Part shown: one piece after another, positions 1 to 10,538 of the stretch
How positions within the stretch are numbered: the stretch's first letter is position 1
Layout: each line of letters begins with the position of its first letter
From: Dicyema japonicum
Lineage: Eukaryota > Dicyemida > Rhombozoa > Dicyemidae
Reading direction: 5' to 3'
NCBI GenBank assembly: GCA_011109175.1
Contig: RDEW01000010.1
Coordinates: 290,494 to 354,493 of the forward strand
Length of the DNA: 64,000 bases
The notes under the pieces: model-generated
The model's input: only the letters and a program-made list of their open reading frames with translations
Databases searched by the model: none
Told to the model about the DNA's origin: nothing
Made by a program: the position numbers and the translations under genes

Positions 1-115
1 TCTTGTAGACAGCAGACAGAAATGTTGTATTTTGTTAGATCGCATGCCAGTTGGTGTTTCTTGTAAGGTTGTTTAAGTCCTCTGCAATTAAAACTTCCCA
101 AAGTATACGGAGAAG

Positions 116-960
116 TCAGTAAGGAATACGATTTGAATAGTAATCTTCCATAATCACTTCGTCCATTCTCAGAACATGTCCGAAAAGTCGCCAGCGTGAG
201 GTAATTACTTCTCTGCTTATCGGTTTGTATTTACATAATTTGTAGAAAGTGTCGTTTTTGATAATCTGTGGCCACTTGATTCCCACAATTTTTCTCAATT
301 GATTTCTATGAAATGTGTCTAGTCTGTCAAGGTTTTTGATGTTCCCCATGTTCCCGAGTTATATAATAGGATTGGTTATATGAACGCGTTATATAAGCGT
401 ATCCTAAGATTTAAGGAGATAAGTTTTCTGCGAGTCCAAATACTCCACATTCTTTTCAGTACACACGATGCCAACATTTTTCTGCAAGCAATGTCTTCAG
501 CATCACCCAAAAACGAGCCGAGCCTTTTAGTAAACTTCCATTTCTCATCAATCCGTGTCGGTAACCGCTGAATCAAAGTTAACTCCGTTTTTTCTGAATT
601 GATCTTCAAAGACCACCTATCCAGAACTGTTGTGGCCTTATCTACTACAGTTCTTAGTACCTCCACATTCTCAGACACAAAATTGATGTCATCAGCATAT
701 ATTAATTCCACAAAATGATTATTCAAGTGACCCAATTCTTTTCTAACGTTCCTCAACGCAGCTTCCAAATAGATTGCAAAGAGAACTGCCAAAAGCGAGT
801 CCTCTTGCGGAATACCAATCCCGGTCGTGAATTTTTCCAAATAGCCCTTCCCCACTTTCACTATGAGGCTCGTGTCAGCCAGCAAAAAATCGCACAATCC
901 TCGAACAGTCCTCATCAATTATGTTAATGAGAACTTGCAATAGTTTATCTCGGCAGACAG
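116..960 (-). mobile_element. LINE-A reverse transcriptase fragment
   Basis: Two minus-strand reading frames (918-376, then 349-116) form the 3' half of a non-LTR RT. The palm has a GIPQEDSL turn, an IYADDINF catalytic box and a KLxSxLGDAED-like block (here RLGSFLGDAED). The tail has LDRLDTFHRNQLR followed by WRLFGHVLRM, which defines LINE-A here. The frame breaks near 350-376 and there is no endonuclease part, so this is a 5'-truncated dead copy. Confidence 0.85.
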
Positions 961-1063
961 TCAAATGCTTTCGATAAGTCGACTTATCGAATGTTGCTTG
1001 TAATAATATCAGTTGATTTGTCGTATAGTCTGACACGAAGTTTCAGTGATACATTCCTCTTTC

Positions 1064-1333
1064 TTATCCAGATGTTGTACATTTATTGAAGTATATGGTG
1101 GCCAGCATTTGTTTTCGACAAAAATCCTCGGCGTCACCTAGTAGTGAGCCGAGTTTTTTATGTCTGAGTTCGTCATTTCTTGATTTGGCTCGCTCGATTC
1201 TAGTGTAGTCCGTTTTTGTAATATTTATGCGCAGATCCCATTTATTTACAATAGTTTTGGCTTGGACTAAAATTTGGTAAAGTAGGCTTTTCTGGTGAGT
1301 ACATACAAAGTCTACATTATCCGCGTATAACAA
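1064..1333 (-). mobile_element. LINE-A reverse transcriptase fragment
   Basis: A minus-strand frame carries LYADNVDFV (altered YADD box), INITKTDYTRIE and KLGSLLGDAED. It is a second short LINE-A palm fragment, truncated on both sides. The catalytic box reads YADN, so this copy is inactive. Confidence 0.75.
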
Positions 1334-1371
1334 TTTAATTATATGATATACAATTCCTGAACACGGGGAAC

Positions 1372-1557
1372 CTCAAAAAACGATTTAGAGAGGCTAGATA
1401 CTTTCCACAGAAACCAACTGCGCATACTGACTGGAATCTTCTGGCTGAGAAAATTCCTAATGTTTACAGGAGACATCGAACAGAACCCCGGGCCCCACAA
1501 GAACGTGAAATTCCTCAATGTCATAAATTTTAAAATAAACAGCCTTGCACACATATC
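1372..1557 (+). mobile_element. LINE-A tail fused in frame to a 2A-like peptide
   Basis: One open plus-strand frame reads LERLDTFHRNQLR (LINE-A C-terminus) and runs directly into WLRKFLMFTGDIEQNPGP, ending in ISI and a stop at about 1557. GDIEQNPGP (codons 1469-1495) fits the 2A ribosome-skipping consensus D(V/I)ExNPGP, and the preceding hydrophobic/basic stretch is typical of 2A. 2A sequences are known from the N-terminal side of ORFs in some non-LTR retrotransposons. The join looks like a chimera of the end of one element and the beginning of another. The overlapping minus-strand frame is treated as a shadow. Confidence 0.6.
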
Positions 1558-1839
1558 AATCTAACTTTTTGCATTTCTACAAATGATATTGCCAAATGTG
1601 GTCTCCTCTTCAAATTTATTGACAGTAGTAGCTTTTGTAGATCGTTCAGAACTGCTAACTTTTAATGTCGCACTTTTCGATCTTTTTGAATTAACTTTTT
1701 AAACCATTTTTTCTAGCCATCGTTAATCATGGATCCTTTAAGCAAAATTTTAAATAATAAATTTCCAAAACTGTCTATATCCCAAAAATAATTCATCATT
1801 GCTGACGTATTCAACCAATCACTTACTTTTTATTGATGC

Positions 1840-2180
1840 TCTAAAAATATTTACTGAGAAGGAAGATACAATGGTGAGCATGATGAATGAGATTGATGAT
1901 TATTTCAGTGTGGTTAGCTCAAGAGGAGTTTTGAGATGTCTGCCACTAATTTGAGATGTATCTAAGATGTGAAATCTCTGGATGGGTATGAAGGTTAGAA
2001 GACTATTTCCTAGTGTTAGAAGACAAAGAAAGTAATGTCGTGAAATATGAAGCTTTGAATATTATTGCTGAAACTTGAAAGGGAGATAATAAACTCTGCA
2101 CATACTAAGCTCAATGGTGTAAATATGTTTAAAGCGATTAACGAGCATTCCTTGTTCCTTTATAATTTCTACCTTGGCGT
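1840..2180 (+). mobile_element. LINE-D (R2-like) RT thumb fragment
   Basis: Broken plus-strand frames give VLEDKESNVVKYEAL, KLEREIINSAHTKLNG and VNMFKAINEHSLFLYNFYLGV. This matches the block that reads NEYTVSLLNYYIGV in the longer LINE-D copy at 5000-6930. Several frameshifts and stops are present. Confidence 0.5.
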
Positions 2181-2321
2181 ATGAATTTGATCAAATCAAA
2201 ATTAAGGTGAAAATTACTGATGCAAATTTGGAATCTTGTGATAAAAATGACATGACACTATTGTCGAAGGAAATGCAGGGTCAATTATTAAAATAATAAC
2301 AAAATCATAAAAATATTAAAT

Positions 2322-2993
2322 TTATAGTATTTTAAAGCAGACTAAAATTAATAAGTGGCCAACCTGAGCAATCATCAGTTCTATAAGGAAAAGATAGAGT
2401 CAAGTTCTTACATCGGTAACACATTATACGGACAGACGAACAGTGCTAATAAATAAAGACACAACTACCAGACAATTCTTAATATGACTACAACACTTTA
2501 CAAATATATTATTATATATGTTTAAGAGCTTCTCCTGATGAATTTGTCTAAGGTAGTCCACAGAAAAACGTGCAGAGAACTCACGTAGAAAGAGAGACTC
2601 GTGGATTATATTCTCTAAAGGACTACCAAATTAACTCAAATGAAACAATTCACACCCTTTCACAATATCAATGATTATGCACAATCGGTCTCGCAGATAT
2701 TCCACGTGATCCAACTTTAGGACTCGAACCGTGGGTTCTGGAATCATTTCCAAACCAATCAATGGAGAATACAAAGCCCAGGACAAATATTGATAAGCCA
2801 CTACGCAAACAGGGTACTTTTTAAATTCACATCTTTCGACGACGTAGGCAGGGATAATAATCTCAAAGTTCTGGTGGCACATTGAACAGAAATACTGTTT
2901 CGTGTAGTGGCAGAATATCATAAGGTTATCAAATATTTAATAAGAGTTACTGTTGAATGCAGGGGTATTACAACCAAAACAGTTCATTTCCAT
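2322..2993 (-). CDS. Rubicon-homology (DEF8/PLEKHM-like) zinc protein
   Basis: Spliced minus-strand model with introns at 2615-2635 (21 nt), 2446-2468 (23 nt) and 2342-2363 (22 nt). The product has CFGC, then CHYTKQYFCSMCH, IIPAYVV, SPLIGLE, RFSVDYLRQI, HIKNCLHC, MCYRC, LSFPYR and DDCSVC. This is the cysteine/histidine order of the Rubicon-homology (zf-RING_9/DUF4206) domain of Rubicon, DEF8 and PLEKHM1. In those proteins the domain binds Rab7 on late endosomes and autophagosomes. The four C-terminal CxxC knuckles come into register only when the mini-introns are removed. Oddities: an in-frame TAA lies between the first CxxC and the CHYT block (about 2938), and the model stops before the last FHxxC...CPxC pair. 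The true start may be the ATG at 2921. Only the RH domain is visible, with no RUN or PH domain in this window. Confidence 0.72.
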
Positions 2994-3450
2994 GTTGATT
3001 CGGACATCGGGGGGAGAATGGAGAATCAAAAGGCGGTTGAGTCGACCCATGTTGTCATTTTTGGACGCATTTTCTGACTTGATTAAGGATTTTTTGTTCT
3101 AGGGTATTTATCAAAAATTAACTGATAAATCAGGAGCCTCAATGACTTCATCAATGTTGATTGAAAAATATTTGAGTGACATCTTTTTAAAATTCTGGAC
3201 TTGATTTCTCTTCAACTCATTCGCAGCTAATTTGAATGGAGCATTTTCCTACTTTAATGAATATATTACAATTTCTAGCTTCCCCTCAGTCTCCTCTTTG
3301 ACGTAAAGTAAAAAATTTTCATGTTGAACGTTTCTATCGTATTTAATCATTTTATTAAATTGCAAAACAACTAACGTTATTGAATTTATTTAAATATAAA
3401 TTAAATTTCAACAATTTAATTTATAGAATCATATAGATTAAAAAAATTCA
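2994..3450. other. AT-rich spacer, nothing recognised
   Basis: No coding frame with family similarity, no repeat shared with the rest of the window and no RNA-gene signature was found. Confidence 0.4.
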
Positions 3451-3451
3451 T

Positions 3452-3985
3452 AACTATTGACATACAGAAGGCTGTGACTCGATACCGAGGAAACTGCTCA
3501 CTAGGAAGATTTATGGCTCTAACATTCAAACAACCTTAAAAGATTAATTATTAAACGTGGCGTCATGTAGTCTACCAGTCATAACGTTTCTGGAAGCGCT
3601 CAGGGTGCACCTAATGCACCTAGGAAAAAAACCATTTGCTCACCCTTATCCAAAGTTGGTTCCTTCGGACGGCTTCCTTCAACTCTTCTCCCATCAACTC
3701 TCACCACCTCTCTGGAAGACCTTATCGGACAAAATGGGAAGCGATTCGCCGCTCTGTGCCGAAAATCCAATTCCTACAATGCTCTAATGGATTGGGTCTT
3801 ATTAGAAGACTTTACATCACCCCTCTTGTATTCCTTTCAAAACCCTCCCGTCTTCAGAGAAGCTGTGTTGGATCTCGGAAGGTCCACCGGAAAAAGATGA
3901 GAGACCTAATGGAGGCGGCCGGGATCACCTAATTAGTTTAATACAATTAAATTAACTATTGGTGTTCTTGGGTTAAATAAAAAAA
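3452..3985 (+). mobile_element. LINE-B 3' end fragment
   Basis: An 84-nt RT-derived block (3452-3535) is followed, after a SINE-like head (about 3555-3640), by a frame ending MRDLMEAAGIT-stop at about 3930. The 'GIT-stop' end and the following GGGATCACCTAATTAG tail with GGTTAAATAAAA recur in other LINE-B copies (53580, 55190, 61240; reverse at 38300). Confidence 0.6.
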
Positions 3986-4315
3986 AACTATTGACTACAG
4001 AAGGCTGTGACTCGATACCGAGGAAACTGCTCACTAGGATGATTTATGGCTCCAACATTCAAACAACCAGAAAATTTGGCTCGCTAACTTCCTCAACGGA
4101 CAAAGAGGAAGAATAATTTTTCATTCCACATCTTCAGTCACTAAATTTTTACCGAATGGGATCCCGAAAAAATCCCCCTATCTCCCATTCTATTCAACCT
4201 ATTCATAAGCGACATGCCTTCCTACAGCTGCAACGATACCCTATTCCTTGCCTACGCCAACGACTTAATCCTGGGAATAAGAGACCATGCAATAACAGAG
4301 CAAGTACCCGCTTAC
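3986..4315 (+). mobile_element. LINE-B reverse transcriptase fragment
   Basis: It starts with a near-identical copy (3986-4068) of the block at 3452-3535. It continues with frames for FLNGQRGRIIFHS, FLPNGIP, LFNLFISDMP-like and LAYANDLILGI, the jockey-like fingers/palm. YAND replaces YADD. It is cut off at 4316, where the large inverted repeat begins. Confidence 0.6.
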
Positions 4316-4918
4316 AAAATGATCAGGAGAAAAATTTTAAAGAAAGAAAATTATATGGTCATGAGAGCAGTAAAATCTCACTCTCTTTGTAAGCAAGTAT
4401 TTGCTCATACTTGGCCACCATATCATCAAAGTCAGCAAGTAGGATCTAAATCATAACCAGAACTACAGTGAAGGATATCTTCCAATTCTTCGAAGTACTG
4501 AAAGTAGTAGAAAATGAATTTTTAATGGAATACAGCTCTCCTTAAGATTCTACTATAATCACACATGAACAACGGAGTGAAGACTTTTCAAATGTAATAA
4601 GGTTGAAAGGAGAGATTGTAGATCCTCTAATTTCTTCTTAAGCACAACAAGATCACGTGGGTTGTAATTTCCAAAATTAAGTTAGGTTCAAAGTAGTTAA
4701 ATTCCCACCTTCAAACCCCGTGAAAATCATTTTTCCCCTGAAATAAGGTTTAATGATACAAAGAATCGTCATATCCAATGCAGTTTTGCATATTTACTTC
4801 GTTAATTGAGCCTTCGTCCATACACAAGAATAAACAATGCCCGCTGAATTATCTAAAGTTATTCAAATGTAATTAATAATTATTTTTTATTATTATATGT
4901 TTATTTGTTCTTTCTTTG
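4316..4918 (-). repeat. Left arm of 0.6-kb inverted repeat with gene fragment
   Basis: This arm is the reverse complement of 9937-10538, with only scattered substitutions and a few 1-3 nt indels. Read on the minus strand it carries the same spliced coding remnant as the right arm. Both arms end abruptly in unrelated flanks. The arms enclose about 5 kb containing a LINE-D copy, a LINE-C end and the CXXC gene. Confidence 0.85.
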
Positions 4919-4999
4919 TTTTTAAAACATGCAACGTGCTTTCGATTCGGTGGCGTTAAAACTCTCTCGAGTTGGCAAAAATGTTGAAAGGAAAAAGGA

Positions 5000-6930
5000 G
5001 AAGGGTCACTTGCGTTACCTGATGGTATGAATGTAATTCTTGCCATATCCGAGAGCGTTGTGGCAGATGACCCAAAAGAATGGGCGAGGCAGGTAGTCTT
5101 GCAGGTACGTAGCAGGCTATCTCGAATTCCCTGGAATGGTTGGCCATACTTGGCGGAGCTCTGCAGTGGCAGATTCAGTACTGCTATATCTGTGAGTGAA
5201 CTCAATAATTGGTTGTAGGCAAAGAGGGTACTGATCTAAAGGGGCGGGGACCAGGTGACCACAACTATCAAAAAAAGAGGCACGAACACCCCAGAGCTGT
5301 GATACGTTGCAGCTCAAGCATGTTTATGAGGTCTTAGCGCGGAATCTCGCTGCAGCGGCAGATGTCCCACTTAAGGACCGTAGATTTACCTTAAGATCCT
5401 TCATAGCATGGTTAACGGAGTAGTATTAACCTGTATCAATAAGGCTGTGGCTTATGCGGTGGAGACTATGCCATCTCCCTTAGTGCTTTATGTAGCACAT
5501 ATCACCTATCAGCAGTTGACGTACAAGCCCAGACATTCAGTAAATGGAGGAAGCAGATCTGTGACAAGATTCCTTGGCGACAGACAGAGCTGGAAGCACT
5601 GGATGAGCACATAAGTAAAGTGGCGAGAAGGGTTGAAGGAAAAGCACCGTCTATACTAAAAGGGTTACTTAGTAAACTCCGTTTTCCCAAATGGGACTTC
5701 AAATGGAGGGCAATAATGGTGTATAAGAGGAAATTCTATAACATGAATGTCGAGGTAAGAGAAAGAGAGAAAATAATCTGTTTGAATTTAATCGAAGATT
5801 GTTTTACCGTTGCCTACACGAAAATGGCAATAGTGCATGTTCCCAGGAAAGAAGCAAATGGAATTCTCTCGAGAATAAGTTGTGTACTGTGCATAATTGT
5901 CAGGGAGCAAAAGAGGAGTCTTTTATCAACAAGTGCCTTTCTGTGTCTCACGGAAACTCACCTGGAGTATTCATCTGAACTATAATAGGCACCGGGTAGG
6001 CGAGGTAAAACTCCTTCAGGAGGATTGCAAGTCTCCGCTACTCTTTGTTCTCTGTTTGGAGCCATTGAGTCGCCTCCTCAATGACCGGTTTGAGCAAATA
6101 AGTTAATTGTGAAGGATTTGTTTCAGTGCAAATTACCTTCTTTTTATCTATGACTGAAGATGTATGCTCGAACAGCCGAGGAGCTCTACTTCATGGGGGT
6201 CTGTGCCAGGGAATTCTTTGAGAGTATAGGACTAGATTTGAATTATTCAAAGTCTGCGACTAACACGCAAGTATGTAGCGAGTTAGTAAAGTCCTAGAGG
6301 AACACGAAGGATATAAGTATCTGGGTGTTACCGAAACTCCAAAGTCTTTTATAATGCCTGAGACAAAGCGACAAATTACTGAAGGCATTCGTAAAAGAGC
6401 AGCGTTATTATGTAATTATCTAAATGAAAGGAATTTGAAAGGAATTTGTTCCTTGCATTAAATGAGTATACTGTCTCGTTGCTAAACTACTACATAGGTG
6501 TTGTGGAGTTTGAGCCCAAAGAGTATGATGAGAATGATGTTATGATCCGTAGAGTACTTCAAGAAAACCATGTCCATGTGCTGGCAGTTAATAAGAAGAG
6601 ACTATATTTACCCCGTGATAAATTCGGCCCTGGACTGTGTGGAGTAGTCCAACTAAGTGAGCGTATCCGTATGTGTATGTACGACACCCTGATAGCCGGG
6701 TCAATTGTATCTGCTAGGAAGCACGCCATAATAACGACCGAGAAAACACGGGCAACCCACCTAGGCACTATCAGACCTTTTTTGTCTGCTAAGTATGGTG
6801 TTGATGATGGTGGGCTAGTAAATGTGAAGGCGTTGATCGAATTACATTATAATAATTCAATGAAAAAAATCAACTTAAAAGCCTTCATAGGATCGATCTT
6901 TGAGTATAGCTATTGATCTTGTTTCTAAGA
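5000..6930 (+). mobile_element. LINE-D (R2-like) non-LTR retrotransposon, longest copy
   Basis: Broken plus-strand frames follow RT order. A pre-RT region includes PWRQTELEALDEHISKV and FPKWDFKWRA. The palm turn is SPLLFVLCLEPLSRLLN (about 6030-6090). Next come MYARTAEELYFMG, SIGLDLNYSKSATNT and YKYLGVTETP (6150-6340), then the thumb NEYTVSLLNYYIGVVEFEP and KKRLYLPRDKFGPGL (6446-6680). This block order is typical of R2-like retroelements. At least four frame changes make it dead. The 3' end is about 6920, before an AT-rich stretch. Confidence 0.75.
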
Positions 6931-7119
6931 TTATGTGGTGGAGTGTGAAAGTGCTTTTTAATAATAATTAACTCTTCTCTCTTTACGTTCCATCCTATTA
7001 GTCTTGTATCCTGAGAATTTATGGGTAGGGTCATTTAAAGTTAGTTTGGTCTCTTGGATCATAGCACGTTAATTTTCTAACTTGGCACTAGTGACCGAAG
7101 TTCCCTGTTCTTCTTAATC

Positions 7120-7330
7120 CCAAAAGAGAAGAAATACGAAGCGCTACGCGACCGATTCGCGTTCTATCCCATTGTGGTCGAGACAACTGGAGGAATAAGT
7201 GGAAAATCGCTTCGCTTCCTAAAGAAACTTGGACTCCTAGCTACATTAAAAAGCCACGACGCACGTGAGACCCGGTGGCTTCTCCGGTTGACTTCTGTTG
7301 CAATCGTGAAAGAGAACGCACGTCGATAAT
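7120..7330 (+). mobile_element. LINE-C 3'-terminal fragment
   Basis: The plus-strand frame reads KYEALRDRFAFYPIVVETTGG, then SLRFLKKLGLL. It matches the end of the LINE-C C-terminal domain seen at 28790-29020 (YGEIRDRFCFVPVAIETSG). Only the last 70 or so residues remain. Confidence 0.65.
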
Positions 7331-7990
7331 GTAAATATAGAGAAAAGTTTCCGGACTCAATTGAAAACGTAGAAGCGATTTCAACATCGATGTAGCTTTT
7401 TCCTTGTATTCTTGGTATAATTTATAAGGGAACCCTTCGAGTTCACACAAACACCAAGATATTGTATCTGTTCCATGCATGTGATTGTTCCAGTATTAAT
7501 ACAAAATTTTGACTTATTTTAGATATTCACAATCCATGAAGCAGTACACTTTTCAAGAGATAGGGATAAACTTTTATCTCGGCACCAACATCAAATTTTT
7601 TCGATTTGGGCTGAAACACGTTTCCAGGAAATCGATTTATTAATACTAAAATCAAGTATATCTTTTTCATAAATTAGCATTTTTTAATTTAAGTGTTCAA
7701 CCTTCGGAATTTCATATATAACACAGTTAAATAACAGGGGAATTAAGACACACGAGTGCCTTACTTCCAACATTTAAATTTGATAGAGTCTTCAACAGCC
7801 CATAATGCCAAACGCTATTAAAAGCCTTTGATGTCTAGACATACGTCCGTAAGAATTAAAATGAGCCTAATCAATTCTGTTAAAATCAAAAAAATTTAAA
7901 TTTTATTTAAAAAATTATTAAATCATATATAACATTTTGTACAAGTTTAAATAAAATTACAAAAATTTTAAGTAGAGCCCACAAGCGCTC
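7331..7990. other. AT-rich spacer downstream of the CXXC gene
   Basis: Short random frames only. No repeat or gene was recognised; it holds the 3' flank of the minus-strand CXXC gene. Confidence 0.4.
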
Positions 7991-8658
7991 TTAATGGAAT
8001 CTACAAAATGCCTTGAAACTAAACTTTTTTGAAGTATTCCTAGGCCATTCACTCTCAGAATAATTCTTGGTCAGATTCTTCAAGGAGAACTCGGTAGAGT
8101 CATCGCATTGGTAGATCTAAGTTAAGTACTAACAATACTGGCTTGTCCCGTAGGTAGATGCATTTTCTATAAATGCAGGATTGCTTCAAGATTTTGCGAT
8201 TTAGGCAGTTTTTGCAGGAATTACAGTTCTCTCGGACATTACAAGGCCCACAGAAGCCGCATCTACGCCTTCGCTGACTCCGCCCTTTCGTAACTGGCTG
8301 AAAGTCATGGTCGATTCTCTTTAGTGCCCGACTAGATCCGTAGTCAATCCTTCTTTTCCGGGAGACGGGTTGTAGATTAGTCGACCTGGCTTTAATCTCG
8401 GCTTCTCGTAGTTTTACTGGCTCAAACGGTCCACAAATCTCGATGGCCTGCCGAGTCCATGAAAATTGCCACAGGTGGCAAGAGATCGTACAAGTTGAGC
8501 GTCCTGTAAGTCATCTTCAAACGTGGTTCTTCGATTTTGGTCCTTTGGAGTACCAACTGTTCAGGAGGATGCGGTTCCTTGGATACAGAATAGAAATTCT
8601 TAAGCAGTTCAAGATAGGGGATCCGAACGCTGAGTGAGCAATCGGGAAGGAAGTTCAT
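7991..8658 (-). CDS. CXXC zinc-finger protein, CXXC4/5-TET subtype
   Basis: Three exons (8658-8473, 8447-8139, 8116-7991) separated by introns of 25 nt (8448-8472) and 22 nt (8117-8138). The joined frame is open from ATG to TAA and codes for 206 aa. Residues about 125-158 form a CXXC finger: C-GF-C-GP-C-NVREN-C-NS-C-KN-C-LNRKILKQS-C-IYRK-C, preceded by RRRR and followed by a DKP end. The spacing 2-2-5-2-2-9-4, and the absence of the KFGG linker, match CXXC4 (Idax), CXXC5 (RINF) and TET1/3 rather than CFP1, MLL, DNMT1 or KDM2. In animals these fingers bind unmethylated CpG DNA. There is no TET dioxygenase domain in the model, so a CXXC4/5-like adaptor is more likely than TET. A basic stretch (SRKRRIDYGSSRALKR) could be a nuclear signal. 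The gene lies between the arms of the large inverted repeat. Confidence 0.85.
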
Positions 8659-9936
8659 TTTTCATTAATCTTTAATAAATTATCGTTTGGCGTTTAACAA
8701 TTACGCTGCGTAGCATTTGCGCTGATACAGTCGATATATGGCGGTGATAATTGTGCTAATATATATAAAGGCAATATGCTGATTTTTATCCCAGAGTAGT
8801 TAAAAGTGTCAAATTATTGCATTTTTATGAAAATATTCTAATTATGACATGGACTAAGCGCACCACAGAAACCTTTTATATTATTGTCTATTTTAACGAT
8901 ATTAATTAATATTATTTAATTAATAAATGAATTATTTTAGATTTAGATTAATTTATGAGATTATGCATTATTATTCAATATTGTATCAAAAAAACTTAAT
9001 CTTGTCCATTCTCATCAATATAGTCAAGGGTAGATTATTAATGGATATTATTCAAGTACTGAACCTACATTTCTCTGCTTTTCTGCGGTAAACAGGCATT
9101 GAATAATCGCGTTCACATTAGATTGCGGTAATAATCTGTTTTCTATGTATTATTAGAATATTTAATCGCATTTATTTTTCGGTTGATATAATTCATTATA
9201 TTTTTGAAATTCAATTCCGACCAGGAGGAACAAAAATGAGTGAACTCAGAATGGTGCAATAACTCTTTCAAAACATTGGCCTTAGATATTGATGGGGACT
9301 CTCAATCAGCTCTTTGTGTCTGAAATCTCCCACTGTTAAATAATTTAATTTCACTTCATTTGGTGGAGGTTACAAAATACATTTTATGTCTTAAATGACG
9401 ACTAGGTCGCAATTTCCCAACCATAGAATCCCATTGACATTCTGAAGATTCTGATTCAAAGTTAGGTAAGACAAAAATCATTAAATTTGCTAAAATCGAT
9501 GAGTATTGATAATTTCTCGGCATGTGATACGTAATTGATTGCAGCTAGATTATGAGGCAATTTACCTGACTCGTCGTTTAGAAGAAAAAATCGATCAGTG
9601 TCCTTAGTATCAAGAATTGGTCTATATATTGACTAAAAAAAAGAACATTAAATTATCAACCTCTCAGCAGTCTTATCATCTTCGTTCTGATTGACCTATA
9701 CAGACCATTTTTTTCCTCGTTCCACTAGAGTGGCGTCATCCCATAACTACAAGGACGGGACATTTTTTCTTTTTCCGTTAGTCCTGGGGATACTTTTGCG
9801 TGATATTGGGAAATAAGTCCGCTTCTGAACCACTCGAATTCGGTGGATGCATTAACTAACTGTTAACTTCTTTCTCACCTTTGAAGTCCACGAGATTTAC
9901 TTATCTCATGGTGTATCGAGAATTATTAAATTAATA
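8659..9936. other. AT-rich spacer with possible minus-strand exons
   Basis: No firm gene. On the minus strand, 9460-9660 has two open exons (RPILDTKDTDRFFLLNDES and AAINYVSHAEKLSI) around a 21-nt GT-AG interval, ending in TAA. A SINE-like scrap (GTGGCGTCAT in reverse) lies near 9730-9760. I could not extend the exons or assign a family. Confidence 0.3.
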
Positions 9937-10538
9937 AAAGAAAGAACAAATAAACATATAATAATAATAAAATAATTATTAATTACATTTGAATAACTTT
10001 AAATAATAATTCAGCGGGCATTGTTTATTCTTGTGTATGGACGAAGGCTCAATTAACAAAGTAAATATGCAAAACTCCATTGGATATGACGATTCTTTGT
10101 ATCATTAAACCTTATTTCAGGGGAAAAATTATTTTCACGGGGTTTGAAGGTGGGAATTTGACTACTTTGAACCTACTTAATTTTGGAAATTACAACCCAC
10201 GTGATCTTGTTGTGCTTAAGAAGAAATTAGAGGATCTACAATCTCTCCTTTCAACCTTATTACATTTGAAAAGTCTTCACTCCGTTGTTCATGTGTGATT
10301 ATAGTAGAATCTTAAGGGAGAGCTGTATTCCATTAAAAATTCATTTTCTACTACTTTCAGTACTTCGAAGAATTGGAAGATATCCTTCACTGTAGTTCTG
10401 GTTATGATTTAGATCCTACTTGCTGACTTTGATGATATGGTGGCCAAGTATGAGCAAATACTTGCTTACAAAGAGAGTGAGATTTTACTGCTCTCATGAC
10501 CATATAATTTTCTTTAAAATTTTTCTCCTGATCATTTT
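9937..10538 (+). pseudogene. Right arm of inverted repeat; MutS-like gene fragment
   Basis: Reverse complement of 4316-4918. Plus-strand coding: an exon ending about 10284 with GNYNPRDLVVLKKKLEDLQSL, a 24-nt GT-AG interval (about 10285-10308), YFEELEDILH around 10360, then GYDLDP and DFDDMVAKYEQILAYKE around 10400-10470. A PRDL-type helix, then G-[FY]-D before a long helix, resembles the lever/clamp region of MutS homologues (MSH6-like). The match is weak and made by eye. No ATPase part (Walker GPNMGGKST) is present. Both arms are cut at the same points, so the fragment was duplicated after truncation. Confidence 0.4.

Noticed and set aside
1880-2090. Coatomer/adaptin-like HEAT repeat (NVVKYEALNIIAET)
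   Set aside because: The following AINEHSLFLYNFYLGV block matches the LINE-D RT thumb, so the whole stretch is better read as LINE-D.
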